From positions 1-64,000 of the forward strand of contig CDRNVI010000016.1 in NCBI GenBank assembly GCA_977017575.1: a stretch of DNA of 64,000 bases, read 5' to 3'. The notes below the pieces were generated by a model. The model was not told the DNA's origin and searched no databases. It saw nothing but the letters and a program-made list of their open reading frames with translations. Numbering within the stretch: position 1 is the stretch's first letter; every line of letters starts with the position of its first letter. The DNA is from Paramoeba atlantica (taxonomy: Eukaryota > Discosea). A program made the translations under genes and the position numbers. Shown piece by piece: positions 48,815 through 60,179 of this stretch.

Positions 48815-51800
48815 TAGAATATATTTCATACCCCTTTCGTAACGTACTCTGTTTGCGGCAAACAAATCTTTAGCGAAGGGACCTAGAACGTACGATGAGC
48901 TAATCTACACCACAGCCCTCCCTAATGATATTCCTCAGGACTGGGAAAAGAGAACGGACGAAATCCTTCGAAGTATGAAGACGGCAACGCAGGACTCAAC
49001 GCCAGATTTGGGGCATGCGAATGAACTATCAAGTGAAAGAACCGAGGAAGAGATACACTGCAGTGTGCGTCGGGACGATGAACCTTCCCCTTTCCATTTC
49101 GAGGGAACGCACTCAAATTCACCCAGCCAATTATAAACTTCAAACAGGGCTGTGAAGGAGAGATGCCTGCGTCGAACAAGGAGAATGGAAGGTGCCGTTG
49201 ACACAGAGAACGCGATGATGTTTCCAGACCTCACGCCTACTGAACTTGACTTCACAATCACAACAAAACGCAAAGGTAGGAGAAAGAAGAAACGAATAAA
49301 ACGAACGGCAACGACGTGTACTGACGGTACCAACTCTTCAAGCCCCGAGGGTGACGAGCACGAAGACAGCGTGACACCTGAGCCCACTCAAAACGGTAAA
49401 CAAAAGCGCCGCCGAGACATAGCGAAAAGCTTCTCGAATTATTTTCCTACGACAGGTCACCGGACAGACAAAACACCAAGCGGCAAATCCCAACTTCCTC
49501 CGTCTGTAGCCGCATTCCGCAACACGCCTCAGGACTCTTTGAAAACTTGCCCAGTTAAAGGGTGCGTGTGGAAAACACTCGCTCATGGCGGCAGGTGGCA
49601 AGCTTACTACAACCACGTAGCTATAAGACACGCGAATGAAGTGCCCGAATCCTGGTGGACGGACGAAGGGCGCTTTCTCTGCCAGAAATGCGGGCGACAT
49701 TACGAAGAAGGCAAACGAGCAACACACGACAACGCTTGCAAAGGAACCTCGACTGACTCTGTAGCCAATCCCGCGAATAACTTGACGCAGAGTTCATTGG
49801 ACCACGGTTCGCGCAGCACCGATGTCTCACAGAGTGTCCAACCTCTTCCTTTACCATCGCTTTCTGATATTTGCATGACTCCTATCAACACTTCTAGGGA
49901 TGTTCCATTCCGATGCCGCTACCAATGGGCGAAAACGCTCACCGATGTATTATCCTCCGTAGCCAGCGAGAACTCCGTAGCGGCATGGACCCGTCTCGGC
50001 ATGCTGCCTAAATGCGTTCTACCGGCCCCGAACCGCGGGGGGCGCAAAGGTCGTCTTTCTTATGCCTCACATGTGACAAAAAGCCTAGAAAGGTGGGGAA
50101 AAGGGGAATTTACCGCTCTGTGGATTGAAGCGACCAAAAACAACACGAAGTCGTCGCACCCATCAACCAAAGACCAAGATCAAGACCAGGAGCTTGCGCA
50201 AGAAGTAAGAAGGGCAAAAGAACGATGCGAAAAACTTGTACGCCAGGGTGAAGTCTCTCGTGGAATGAGTGCACTAACGGCGGCACCCTTTGCACCTGAC
50301 AACGACGAAACGTACTGCAAGTTGATGGCAAAGCATCCCACTCGTGCGCAGGACTGCATGCTTCAAGATCTCCCGTACCCTAACGCACCTCCCTTGAAAG
50401 TAAACGAAGAAGAAGTTAAGCACGCTTTGGGCAGCTTTCGCAAGGGATCATCTGGCGGAACGATGTCGCTGAGAGCTGAGCACCTTCAGATAGCACTACG
50501 TGCCCACGTGGACGAGAAAGTACACCCTCTCACCGCTCTTACAGACGTAGTCAATGTGCTTCTTTCTGGAAAAGCTCCATTCGAGATTCAGGAACGTTTC
50601 GCTGGGGCCAGATTGTGTGCACTTCAGAAAGGAGAATGTGACGTCCGACCTATAGCCGCAGGCGAGACAATCCGTCGTTTGGTTGGTAAAGTGGCATGTC
50701 TAACAGCCAAGAAAAAAGCTAGTCGCTTGTTTAAAGGAATACAGTATGGGGTTGCCACGCCAGCCGGATCGGAGAGGGTGATCCACCTCTGCCGACAGAC
50801 TATGTCCCGCCATGCCGATGACACGAACTTTGTGCTATGTAAGGTGGACCTAGCGAACGCGTTCAATAGAGTATCCAGATCTGCGTTCATCGCCTTACTT
50901 CGCAAACATTTTCCAGAATTGTCAGCATGGGTGGAGTGGACCTACTCCACGGATAGTCTCCTAACTTACGGTTCCAGAACTCTTCCATCATCCGAGGGGG
51001 TTCAACAAGGGGACCCCCTAGGGCCTCTCCTTTTTTCCCTCGTAATGCTCGAAGCCGCGAAAATGATCAAAGAAGCACTCCCAGGCAGTCTCCAGCTTCA
51101 CCTCTGGTACCTCGACGACGGGGTAATAGCCGGTAAGGCCGAAGACGTCAGTTTCGCTTTAGAGACTCTTTCTCGAGTTGGTCCTAAGTGGGGTCTTCAC
51201 ATCAATACCTCTAAATGCGAAATAATAACGAACCCTGCCTCGGCACACCAAACTGCTCTTTTTTCCGATATTCCGGAACCCAAGATAAACCGCGAAGGAA
51301 ATTTTGACATTCTTGGGAGCCCCATAGGCTCTGCTCAACATTGCATAGATTTCCTTACGACACACGCCGTGGAACCGGCAGAAGAGACCCTGGAAGCTAT
51401 AGAAATGCTCGAAGATCCTCAAATTGCCTTGTCATTGATCAGACAGTGTGCGGGTTTTTGTCAAATGGTCCATTCGCTTCGAACTACCCCACCACATGAG
51501 CTTTCTGCACTCTGTCAGCGCCTTGATGAAGCAGTCCTCCATGCGTATGAATGGAACATATGCCCGCTTAGCTCCTCAGCTCGATCACAAGTTCAACGCC
51601 CGAAACGGTATGGAGGTTTTGGTCTCCGATCTGCATCTGCGCACCGCTCAGCGGCGTACGTGTCTTCAGTTGCTTTTGCTGCAGAGACGGATCGTTGGCT
51701 ACCGTCAGATGCAGAAGGATTCTCTTCCGCAGTCCTGGACATCAATCGCCGGAGCGGAGGCCCCGTAGTTGATCCGGACACGGGAAGAGCATTAGAGGAG

Positions 51801-52715
51801 ATCAGCTCCCCTTTTCCGACAGGATCTAGTCAAAGTACAGAAACGGACAATTCTTGCACCCCCCGTCAACGTGCCTTGAGTGACGCAATCTCGGCGCACG
51901 AATTTTCATGTGCGTACGCAGCGGCGGACAGTAGCACTCGCGCGAGGTACACCTCTCAGACTGGAGATGGGGCCAGCAGCTGGGCATTTTGCATCCCATC
52001 AACAGAGCTTGGCCACGCTTACACACCCACAGAATTCCGCGCCCTCTCCAGGTGGTGGTTAGGTGCCAAGGTCTACAACGAGTTGAATACGTGCCCAATT
52101 AACACATGCCAACAACCTCTCGACCTCGAAGGAAACCATGCAGTGTCTTGCAAAAGTGGGAATGGACTGATCTCCCGCCACAATGCGCTCATTACACAAT
52201 TCACCGACACGTGCTCCAAGGCGAATTTATCACCTTCACGTGAGGTAAGCCTGGGGAACCTAGGGCCTGGCGGCTGTCCCACGAGGCCGGGCGATGTCTT
52301 TATTCCGGGCTATGAGAAAGCTCAAGGTCTGGTGCTTGATTTTGCTGTCACCCACGTTCAGCAACCTAAATACACGGACTTAGTCCGCAACGCTAACGGG
52401 GTGGCGGCAGGATCATTTGCGGAGCACTACGCCGCTTCTCACAAGGTGAAAGAGAGAGAGGAGGCGGAACAAGCAAAACATGTGTTTGTTGCCATGGTGG
52501 TAGAATCATATGGTGCTTGGAGTGCAAGTGCCCTATCAATCCTTAGATGGGTTGGGAAGCATCGCGCCTCATGTTCCCAGGGGACTCTATCTCAAGAAGC
52601 AGCTACCCGTCAGCTGCTTCAAGAGCTTAACCTCACCCTGATGCGTTCTCAATCGAGAATGCTTGTCTCACGCATGCCGGCTGAAGATCCACAACCGGCA
52701 CTTATTTTGCAGTAG
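48815..52715 (+). pseudogene. LINE-C copy 3 ORF with the same nonsense codon
   Basis: This copy lies 4459 bp downstream of copy 2 with the same chimeric 5' junction, ATG at 48975 and TAA at 49134-49136. All catalytic motifs follow in frame to TAG 52715. It shares NELNTC with copy 4 (copies 1 and 2 have NELSTC), so copies 3 and 4 are closest relatives in this part. It is followed by a type-2 UTR tail, unlike copies 1 and 2. Confidence 0.88.
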
Positions 52716-53156
52716 CCTAAACCAAGGCTCGCGGATCCCGGCATGTTCGAAGGCTGAGGGTGCTGGTCTCGTCGACAGAGTCTAAACTCACGCCTAGTCA
52801 GTCAGGTCTAGGTACCCCAAGTGAGGTAGTACACGGGTAGTGAATCTCCTCCCCGTCGGCCAGCATCCTGTTTCGCGACCGTGTCGCTGTCGACACAGGC
52901 CCGCACCTGCGCCCTCCCGTATAACAAGGGAAGGGTCCACAAGTCAGGCCGTGGAGAGGTCGAAAGACCCGGTCCGGAACGCGCGAATGGTTGAGGAGCC
53001 GCCTGCAGGCCAGGTGAGGCGAAGCTGAGGGAGACCTTACCCCCCCCCCCCTGAAAAGTTGAAAAGTTGGGTAGGGGAAAGCAGGAAAGTAGGGAGAAAG
53101 GTGGGAAAAGTATGTCAAGAGGTGAGAAAGAGGAGAAAAAAAAAAAAAAAAAAAAA
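52716..53156 (+). repeat. LINE-C copy 3 3' UTR with type-2 tail and A-run
   Basis: The structured first half is like other LINEs, with hairpin variant CCTAGTCA-GTCA-GGTCTAGG. At GCGCGAATGG it switches to the type-2 tail: GAGGCGAAGCTGAGG, a C-run at 53041-53052, then GTGAGAAAGAGGAG and an A-run (53136-53156). Confidence 0.88.
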
Positions 53157-53720
53157 CCCTTTTGGCACGGGAACACGTTTGCGCCCATGAAGAGCTGGTC
53201 GGGATGCTGGTCGAGTCGACAGAGTCTATACTCACGCCTAGCCCGCGAGGGCTAGGTACCCCAAGTGAGGTAGTACACGGGTAGTGAATCTCCTCCCCGT
53301 CGGCCAGCATCCTGTTTCGTGACCGTGTCGCTGTCGACACAGGCCCGCGCCTGCGCCCTCCCGTATAGCAAGGGAAGGGTTCACAAGTCAGGCCGTGGAG
53401 TGGTCGAAAGACCCGGTCCGGAACGCGCGAATAGATTGGGTCTGGATTGCTTGTTTTTATTTTTACTGTGTCTTATTTGTCGTATATACTTAGGGGAGAT
53501 TGAATTGCTAGTTTTGGGCTGAGAAAAAAGAAAAAGAAAATATACTTCTGTGGAAATGAAAAGAATTGCTAATTTGATTGCTTGTTTTAAATTCATATAC
53601 CCCCCTAATGGACCTACTATGTACTTGGTTCGTCTACTGGGTCAAAATATAGAGGCAATGCCGCGATTCATACTTCTCCCCCCTTATTAATTGCAAAAAA
53701 AAAAAAAAAAAAAAAAAAAA
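53157..53720 (+). repeat. LINE-A-type 3'-UTR remnant and A-run
   Basis: It starts CCCTTTTGGCACGGG, as just after the LINE-A stop, and carries the complete type-1 UTR to TTATTAATTGC and an A-run (53695-53720). Confidence 0.88.
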
Positions 53721-53880
53721 TAGAATATATTTCATACCCCTTTCGTAACGTACTCTGTTTGCGGCAAACAAATCTTTAGCGAAGGGACCTAGCACGTACG
53801 ATGAGCTAATCTACACCACAGCCCTCCCTAATGATATTCCTCAGGACTGGGAAAAGAGAACGGACGAAATCCTTCGAAGT

Positions 53881-56800
53881 ATGAAGACGGCAACGCAGGA
53901 CTCAACGCCAGATTTGGGGCATGCGAATGAACTATCAAGTGAAAGAACCGAGGAAGAGATACACTGCAGTGTGCGTCGGGACGATGAACCTTCCCCTTTC
54001 CATTTCGAGGGAACGCACTCAAATTCACCCAGCCAATTACAAACTTCAAACAGGGCTGTGAAGGAGAGATGCCTGCGTCGAACAAGGAGAATGGAAGGTG
54101 CCGTTGACACAGAGAACGCGATGATGTTTCCAGACCTCACGCCTACTGAACTTGACTTCACAATCACAACAAAACGCAAAGGTAGGAGAAAGAAGAAACG
54201 AATAAAACGAACGGCAACGACGTGTACTGACGGTACCAACTCTTCAAGCCCCGAGGGTGACGAGCACGAAGACAGCGTGACACCTGAGCCCACTCAAAAC
54301 GGTAAACAAAAGCGCCGCCGAGACATAGCGAAAAGCTTCTCGAATTATTTTCCTACGACAGGTCACCGGACAGACAAAACACCAAGCGGCAAATCCCAAC
54401 TTCCTCCGTCTGTAGCCGCATTCCGCAACACGCCTCAGGACTCTTTGAAAACTTGCCCAGTTAAAGGGTGCGTGTGGAAAACACTCGCTCATGGCGGCAG
54501 GTGGCAAGCTTACTACAACCACGTAGCTATAAGACACGCGAATGAAGTGCCCGAATCCTGGTGGACGGACGAAGGGCGCTTTCTCTGCCAGAAATGCGGG
54601 CGACATTACGAAGAAGGCAAACGAGCAACACACGACAACGCTTGCAAAGGAACCTCGACTGACTCTGTAGCCAATCCCGCGAATAACTTGACGCAGAGTT
54701 CATTGGACCACGGTTCGCGCAGCACCGATGTCTCACAGAGTGTCCAACCTCTTCCTTTACCATCGCTTTCTGATATTTGCATGACTCCTATCAACACTTC
54801 TAGGGATGTTCCATTCCGATGCCGCTACCAATGGGCGAAAACGCTCACCGATGTATTATCCTCCGTAGCCAGCGAGAACTCCGTAGCGGCATGGACCCGT
54901 CTCGGCATGCTGCCTAAATGCGTTCTACCGGCCCCGAACCGCGGGGGGCGCAAAGGTCGTCTTTCTTATGCCTCACATGTGACAAAAAGCCTAGAAAGGT
55001 GGGGAAAAGGGGAATTTACCGCTCTGTGGATTGAAGCGACCAAAAACAACACGAAGTCGTCGCACCCATCAACCAAAGACCAAGATCAAGACCAGGAGCT
55101 TGCGCAAGAAGTAAGAAGGGCAAAAGAACGATGCGAAAAACTTGTACGCCAGGGTGAAGTCTCTCGTGGAATGAGTGCACTAACGGCGGCACCCTTTGCA
55201 CCTGACAACGACGAAACGTACTGCAAGTTGATGGCAAAGCATCCCACTCGTGCGCAGGACTGCATGCTTCAAGATCTCCCGTACCCTAACGCACCTCCCT
55301 TGAAAGTAAACGAAGAAGAAGTTAAGCACGCTTTGGGCAGCTTTCGCAAGGGATCATCTGGCGGAACGATGTCGCTGAGAGCTGAGCACCTTCAGATAGC
55401 ACTACGTGCCCACGTGGACGAGAAAGTACACCCTCTCACCGCTCTTACAGACGTAGTCAATGTGCTTCTTTCTGGAAAAGCTCCATTCGAGATTCAGGAA
55501 CGTTTCGCTGGGGCCAGATTGTGTGCACTTCAGAAAGGAGAATGTGACGTCCGACCTATAGCCGCAGGCGAGACAATCCGTCGTTTGGTTGGTAAAGTGG
55601 CATGTCTAACAGCCAAGAAAAAAGCTAGTCGCTTGTTTAAAGGAATACAGTATGGGGTTGCCACGCCAGCCGGATCGGAGAGGGTGATCCACCTCTGCCG
55701 ACAGACTATGTCCCGCCATGCCGATGACACGAACTTTGTGCTATGTAAGGTGGACCTAGCGAACGCGTTCAATAGAGTATCCAGATCTGCGTTCATCGCC
55801 TTACTTCGCAAACATTTTCCAGAATTGTCAGCATGGGTGGAGTGGACCTACTCCACGGATAGTCTCCTAACTTACGGTTCCAGAACTCTTCCATCATCCG
55901 AGGGGGTTCAACAAGGGGACCCCCTAGGGCCTCTCCTTTTTTCCCTCGTAATGCTCGAAGCCGCGAAAATGATCAAAGAAGCACTCCCAGGCAGTCTCCA
56001 GCTTCACCTCTGGTACCTCGACGACGGGGTAATAGCCGGTAAGGCCGAAGACGTCAGTTTCGCTTTAGAGACTCTTTCTCGAGTTGGTCCTAAGTGGGGT
56101 CTTCACATCAATACCTCTAAATGCGAAATAATAACGAACCCTGCCTCGGCACACCAAACTGCTCTTTTTTCCGATATTCCGGAACCCAAGATAAACCGCG
56201 AAGGAAATTTTGACATTCTTGGGAGCCCCATAGGCTCTGCTCAACATTGCATAGATTTCCTTACGACACACGCCGTGGAACCGGCAGAAGAGACCCTGGA
56301 AGCTATAGAAATGCTCGAAGATCCTCAAATTGCCTTGTCATTGATCAGACAGTGTGCGGGTTTTTGTCAAATGGTCCATTCGCTTCGAACTACCCCACCA
56401 CATGAGCTTTCTGCACTCTGTCAGCGCCTTGATGAAGCAGTCCTCCATGCGTATGAATGGAACATATGCCCGCTTAGCTCCTCAGCTCGATCACAAGTTC
56501 AACGCCCGAAACGGTATGGAGGTTTTGGTCTCCGATCTGCATCTGCGCACCGCTCAGCGGCGTACGTGTCTTCAGTTGCTTTTGCTGCAGAGACGGATCG
56601 TTGGCTACCGTCAGATGCAGAAGGATTCTCTTCCGCAGTCCTGGACATCAATCGCCGGAGCGGAGGCCCCGTAGTTGATCCGGACACGGGAAGAGCATTA
56701 GAGGAGATCAGCTCCCCTTTTCCGACAGGATCTAGTCAAAGTACAGAAACGGACAATTCTTGCACCCCCCGTCAACGTGCCTTGAGTGACGCAATCTCGG

Positions 56801-57621
56801 CGCACGAATTTTCATGTGCGTACGCAGCGGCGGACAGTAGCACTCGCGCGAGGTACACCTCTCAGACTGGAGATGGGGCCAGCAGCTGGGCATTTTGCAT
56901 CCCATCAACAGAGCTTGGCCACGCTTACACACCCACAGAATTCCGCGCCCTCTCCAGGTGGTGGTTAGGTGCCAAGGTCTACAACGAGTTGAATACGTGC
57001 CCAATTAACACATGCCAACAACCTCTCGACCTCGAAGGAAACCATGCAGTGTCTTGCAAAAGTGGGAATGGACTGATCTCCCGCCACAATGCGCTCATTA
57101 CACAATTCACCGACACGTGCTCCAAGGCGAATTTATCACCTTCACGTGAGGTAAGCCTGGGGAACCTAGGGCCTGGCGGCTGTCCCACGAGGCCGGGCGA
57201 TGTCTTTATTCCGGGCTATGAGAAAGCTCAAGGTCTGGTGCTTGATTTTGCTGTCACCCACGTTCAGCAACCTAAATACACGGACTTAGTCCGCAACGCT
57301 AACGGGGTGGCGGCAGGATCATTTGCGGAGCACTACGCCGCTTCTCACAAGGTGAAAGAGAGAGAGGAGGCGGAACAAGCAAAACATGTGTTTGTTGCCA
57401 TGGTGGTAGAATCATATGGTGCTTGGAGTGCAAGTGCCCTATCAATCCTTAGATGGGTTGGGAAGCATCGCGCCTCATGTTCCCAGGGGACTCTATCTCA
57501 AGAAGCAGCTACCCGTCAGCTGCTTCAAGAGCTTAACCTCACCCTGATGCGTTCTCAATCGAGAATGCTTGTCTCACGCATGCCGGCTGAAGATCCACAA
57601 CCGGCACTTATTTTGCAGTAG
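53881..57621 (+). CDS. LINE-C copy 4 ORF: zinc fingers, RT and restriction-like endonuclease
   Basis: This 1246-residue frame runs from ATG 53881. The frame is open further upstream to about 53764 and encodes the family N-terminal motif, so the natural start is lost. Fingers are near 192 (CPVKGCVW...HVAIRH) and 236 (CQKCGRHY...HDNAC). RT has motif A CKVDLANAFNRVS (~625), GVQQGDPLGPLL (~675) and WYLDDG (~711-716). The CPINTCQQPLDLEGNHAVSC cluster starts at ~1040 and the RLE has TRPGDVFIP (~1103) and VLDFAVTH (~1120). Gln54 (CAA 54040) is a stop in copies 2 and 3. It is the only LINE-C copy with an intact N-terminal zone, though still 5' truncated. Confidence 0.9.
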   Translation: MKTATQDSTPDLGHANELSSERTEEEIHCSVRRDDEPSPFHFEGTHSNSPSQLQTSNRAVKERCLRRTRRMEGAVDTENAMMFPDLTPTELDFTITTKRKGRRKKKRIKRTATTCTDGTNSSSPEGDEHEDSVTPEPTQNGKQKRRRDIAKSFSNYFPTTGHRTDKTPSGKSQLPPSVAAFRNTPQDSLKTCPVKGCVWKTLAHGGRWQAYYNHVAIRHANEVPESWWTDEGRFLCQKCGRHYEEGKRATHDNACKGTSTDSVANPANNLTQSSLDHGSRSTDVSQSVQPLPLPSLSDICMTPINTSRDVPFRCRYQWAKTLTDVLSSVASENSVAAWTRLGMLPKCVLPAPNRGGRKGRLSYASHVTKSLERWGKGEFTALWIEATKNNTKSSHPSTKDQDQDQELAQEVRRAKERCEKLVRQGEVSRGMSALTAAPFAPDNDETYCKLMAKHPTRAQDCMLQDLPYPNAPPLKVNEEEVKHALGSFRKGSSGGTMSLRAEHLQIALRAHVDEKVHPLTALTDVVNVLLSGKAPFEIQERFAGARLCALQKGECDVRPIAAGETIRRLVGKVACLTAKKKASRLFKGIQYGVATPAGSERVIHLCRQTMSRHADDTNFVLCKVDLANAFNRVSRSAFIALLRKHFPELSAWVEWTYSTDSLLTYGSRTLPSSEGVQQGDPLGPLLFSLVMLEAAKMIKEALPGSLQLHLWYLDDGVIAGKAEDVSFALETLSRVGPKWGLHINTSKCEIITNPASAHQTALFSDIPEPKINREGNFDILGSPIGSAQHCIDFLTTHAVEPAEETLEAIEMLEDPQIALSLIRQCAGFCQMVHSLRTTPPHELSALCQRLDEAVLHAYEWNICPLSSSARSQVQRPKRYGGFGLRSASAHRSAAYVSSVAFAAETDRWLPSDAEGFSSAVLDINRRSGGPVVDPDTGRALEEISSPFPTGSSQSTETDNSCTPRQRALSDAISAHEFSCAYAAADSSTRARYTSQTGDGASSWAFCIPSTELGHAYTPTEFRALSRWWLGAKVYNELNTCPINTCQQPLDLEGNHAVSCKSGNGLISRHNALITQFTDTCSKANLSPSREVSLGNLGPGGCPTRPGDVFIPGYEKAQGLVLDFAVTHVQQPKYTDLVRNANGVAAGSFAEHYAASHKVKEREEAEQAKHVFVAMVVESYGAWSASALSILRWVGKHRASCSQGTLSQEAATRQLLQELNLTLMRSQSRMLVSRMPAEDPQPALILQ

Positions 57622-58064
57622 CCTAAACCAAGGCTCGCGGATCCCGGCATGTTCGAAGGCTGAGGGTGCTGGTCTCGTCGACAGAGTCTATACTCACGCC
57701 TAGTCCGTCAGGTCTAGGTACCCCAAGTGAGGTAGTACACGGGTAGTGAATCTCCTCCCCGTCGGCCAGCATCCTGTTTCGCGACCGTGTCGCTGTCGAC
57801 ACAGGCCCGCGCCTGCGCCCTCCCGTATAACAAGGGAAGGGTCCACAAGTCAGGCCGTGGAGAGGTCGAAAGACCCGGTCCGGAACGCGCGAATGGTTGA
57901 GGAGCCGCCTGCAGGCCAGGTGAGGCGAAGCTGAGGGAGACCTTACCCCCCCCCCCCCTGAAAAGTTGAAAAGTTGGGTAGGGGAAAGCAGGAAAGTAGG
58001 GAGAAAGGTGGGAAAAGTATGTCAAGAGGTGAGAAAGAGGAGAAAAAAAAAAAAAAAAAAAAAA
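57622..58064 (+). repeat. LINE-C copy 4 3' UTR with type-2 tail and A-run
   Basis: It is near-identical to 52716-53156, with the hairpin variant CCTAGTCC-GTCA-GGTCTAGG and the A-run at 58043-58064. Confidence 0.88.
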
Positions 58065-58627
58065 CCCTTTTGGCACGGGAACACGTTTGCGCCCATGAAG
58101 AGCTGGTCGGGATGCTGGTCGAGTCGACAGAGTCTATACTCACGCCTAGCCCGCGAGGGCTAGGTACCCCAAGTGAGGTAGTACACGGGTAGTGAATCTC
58201 CTCCCCGTCGGCCAGCATCCTGTTTCGTGACCGTGTCGCTGTCGACACAGGCCCGCGCCTGCGCCCTCCCGTATAGCAAGGGAAGGGTTCACAAGTCAGG
58301 CCGTGGAGTGGTCGAAAGACCCGGTCCGGAACGCGCGAATGGATTGGGTCTGGATTGCTTGTTTTTATTTTTACTGTGTCTTATTTGTCGTATATACTTA
58401 GGGGAGATTGAATTGCTAGTTTTGGGCTGAGAAAAAAGAAAAAGAAAATATACTTCTGTGGAAATGAAAAGAATTGCTAATTTGATTGCTTGTTTTAAAT
58501 TCATATACCCCCCTAATGGACCTACTATGTACTTGGTTCGTCTACTGGGTCAAAATATAGAGGCAATGCCGCGATTCATACTTCTCCCCCCTTATTAATT
58601 GCAAAAAAAAAAAAAAAAAAAAAAAAA
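58065..58627 (+). repeat. LINE-A-type 3'-UTR remnant and A-run, second copy
   Basis: It is near-identical to 53157-53720, including the same start. This shows that the block of LINE-C plus remnant was duplicated as a ~4.9-kb unit. The A-run is 58603-58627. Confidence 0.88.
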
Positions 58628-58628
58628 G

Positions 58629-59246
58629 GCCAATTTGTCTCCGAAAAGGGAGCACAGCCTCGGCAACAGAGGTCCAGGGGGGGCACTCACAAGACCAGGG
58701 GATGTGTTCCTTCCGAGCTACACGCTCGGTAAAGGCCTTGTCTTTGATTTTGCGGTGACCCACGTCCAGCAACAGAAATATACGGACCTGGTCCGTTCTG
58801 CTGGCATGGTAGCTGCAGGGGCCTTCGCAGAGAAATATGCAACGAACCACAAGCGTGGACAAAGGCAAGAGGCTATAGAGGCCGGACATGATTTCACCGC
58901 CATGGTAGTGGAATCGTACGGATCATGGAGCCCGACGTCCCTCCATATGCTGAAGAAGATCGCGGGAAAAAGAGCCGCAGCATGTAAGGGTGATATGTCC
59001 GAGCAAGCGTCAATGTTTTTTCTTCTCCAGGACATGAACGTTACGCTCATGCGGTCTCAGGCACGAATGCTTGTAAGACGCATGGCAGACGTGGATATCC
59101 ATGCCAGTCTCGCTTTACTGAACGAGGCACCCTCTGACACCACACCAAATCGTGCCAGCTGCGGACCGGCAGGAGCGATCGAGCCTACAGTGCCTATTCT
59201 CACGCCTCGCCTCGCCCAAGGTGAGATAGGTAGGGATTCGGACTGA
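58629..59246 (+). pseudogene. LINE-E fragment copy 3, longest
   Basis: Coding starts after the A-run at ANLSPKREHSLGNRGPGG. Unlike copies 1 and 2 it includes the first endonuclease motif TRPGDVFLP as well as LVFDFAVTH. It ends TGA 59246 after a C-terminus that differs from copy 1 (RLAQGEIGRDSD instead of RLRE) because of a ~13-base difference. RT and Cys cluster are missing. Confidence 0.85.
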
Positions 59247-59755
59247 CAGTCCTATTTCAGCACGAAGACGCCATGGTATCCAGGACGGGTGCTGGTCGGG
59301 TCGACAGAGTCTATACTCACGCCTAGCCCGCGAGGGCTAGGTACCCCAAGTGAGGTAGTACACGGGTAGTGAATCTCCTCCCCGTCGGCCAGCATCCTGT
59401 TTCGTGACCGTGTCGCTGTCGACACAGGCCCGCGCCTGCGCCCTCCCGTATAGCAAGGGAAGGGTTCACAAGTCAGGCCGTGGAGAGGTCGAAAGACCCG
59501 GTCCGGAACGCGCGAATGGATTGGGCATGGATTGCTTGTTTTAATTTTTACTGTTTTTCTTGTTTGTAGTATATACTTAGGGGAGACTAAATTGCTAGTT
59601 TTGGGCTGAGAAAAAAGGTACATCTGTGGACAGAAAAAGAATTGCTAATTTGATTGTTTGTTTTCAACTCGTATACCCCCCCCAATGGACCTACTTGGTT
59701 CGTCTACTGGGTCAAAATATAGAGGCAATGCCGCGATTCATAAAAAAAAAAAAAA
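59247..59755 (+). repeat. LINE-E copy 3 3' UTR (type 1, shortened) and A-run
   Basis: This is the shared UTR, ending GCCGCGATTCAT plus an A-run (59742-59755). Confidence 0.88.
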
Positions 59756-60179
59756 TAGAAAGAGGAAAAAGCTGCCATCCGGTCAGAATTGCTGGTTCGA
59801 CAAGGCGAGTACTCAAGAGGAATGGCAGCACTCACGGCTGACCCAATGGCTCCTGACGACGAAGAAACGTATATCAAGCTTCAGAACAAACACCCGTGCC
59901 GCCTTTCAGACAGCGACGCCATCGATTACACCCCCCCACCAACAGCGCCCTTACAGGTAGATGAAGCGACAGTCGCGAAAACCATCAAAAGCTTTCACCG
60001 AGGCTCCTCCGCCGGAACCATGGGCCTACGCCCAGAACACCTACAAGTGGCACTCCTAGCGCAGGTAGACAACACTACGAAACCTCTCAAAGCTATTACA
60101 AACCTCGTAAATCACCTTCTAGCCGGTAAAGCCCCTCTAGAGGTTCAACCGTATTTCGCCGGAGCCAGACTTTGCGCCT
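59756..60179 (+). pseudogene. LINE-G fragment: region around the start of the RT
   Basis: The frame opens after the A-run (KEEKAAIRSELLVRQGEYSRGMAAL) and encodes the stretch before the RT core, with FHRGSSAGTMGLRPEHLQ and AGKAPLEVQ up to FAGARLCA. It then runs into the 18-bp minisatellite. The protein is most like family A but distinct. It lacks both 5' and 3' parts, so the satellite or a deletion removed the rest. Confidence 0.82.

Larger units (their letters stand above)
53721..58064 (+). mobile_element. LINE-C copy 4: longest LINE-C unit
   Basis: It has the same ~40-nt YR-2-derived start as copies 2 and 3, an uninterrupted ORF, and a type-2 3' UTR with A-run (58043-58064). It lacks a leader, so its 5' end is truncated within the N-terminal coding region. 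Confidence 0.88.
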
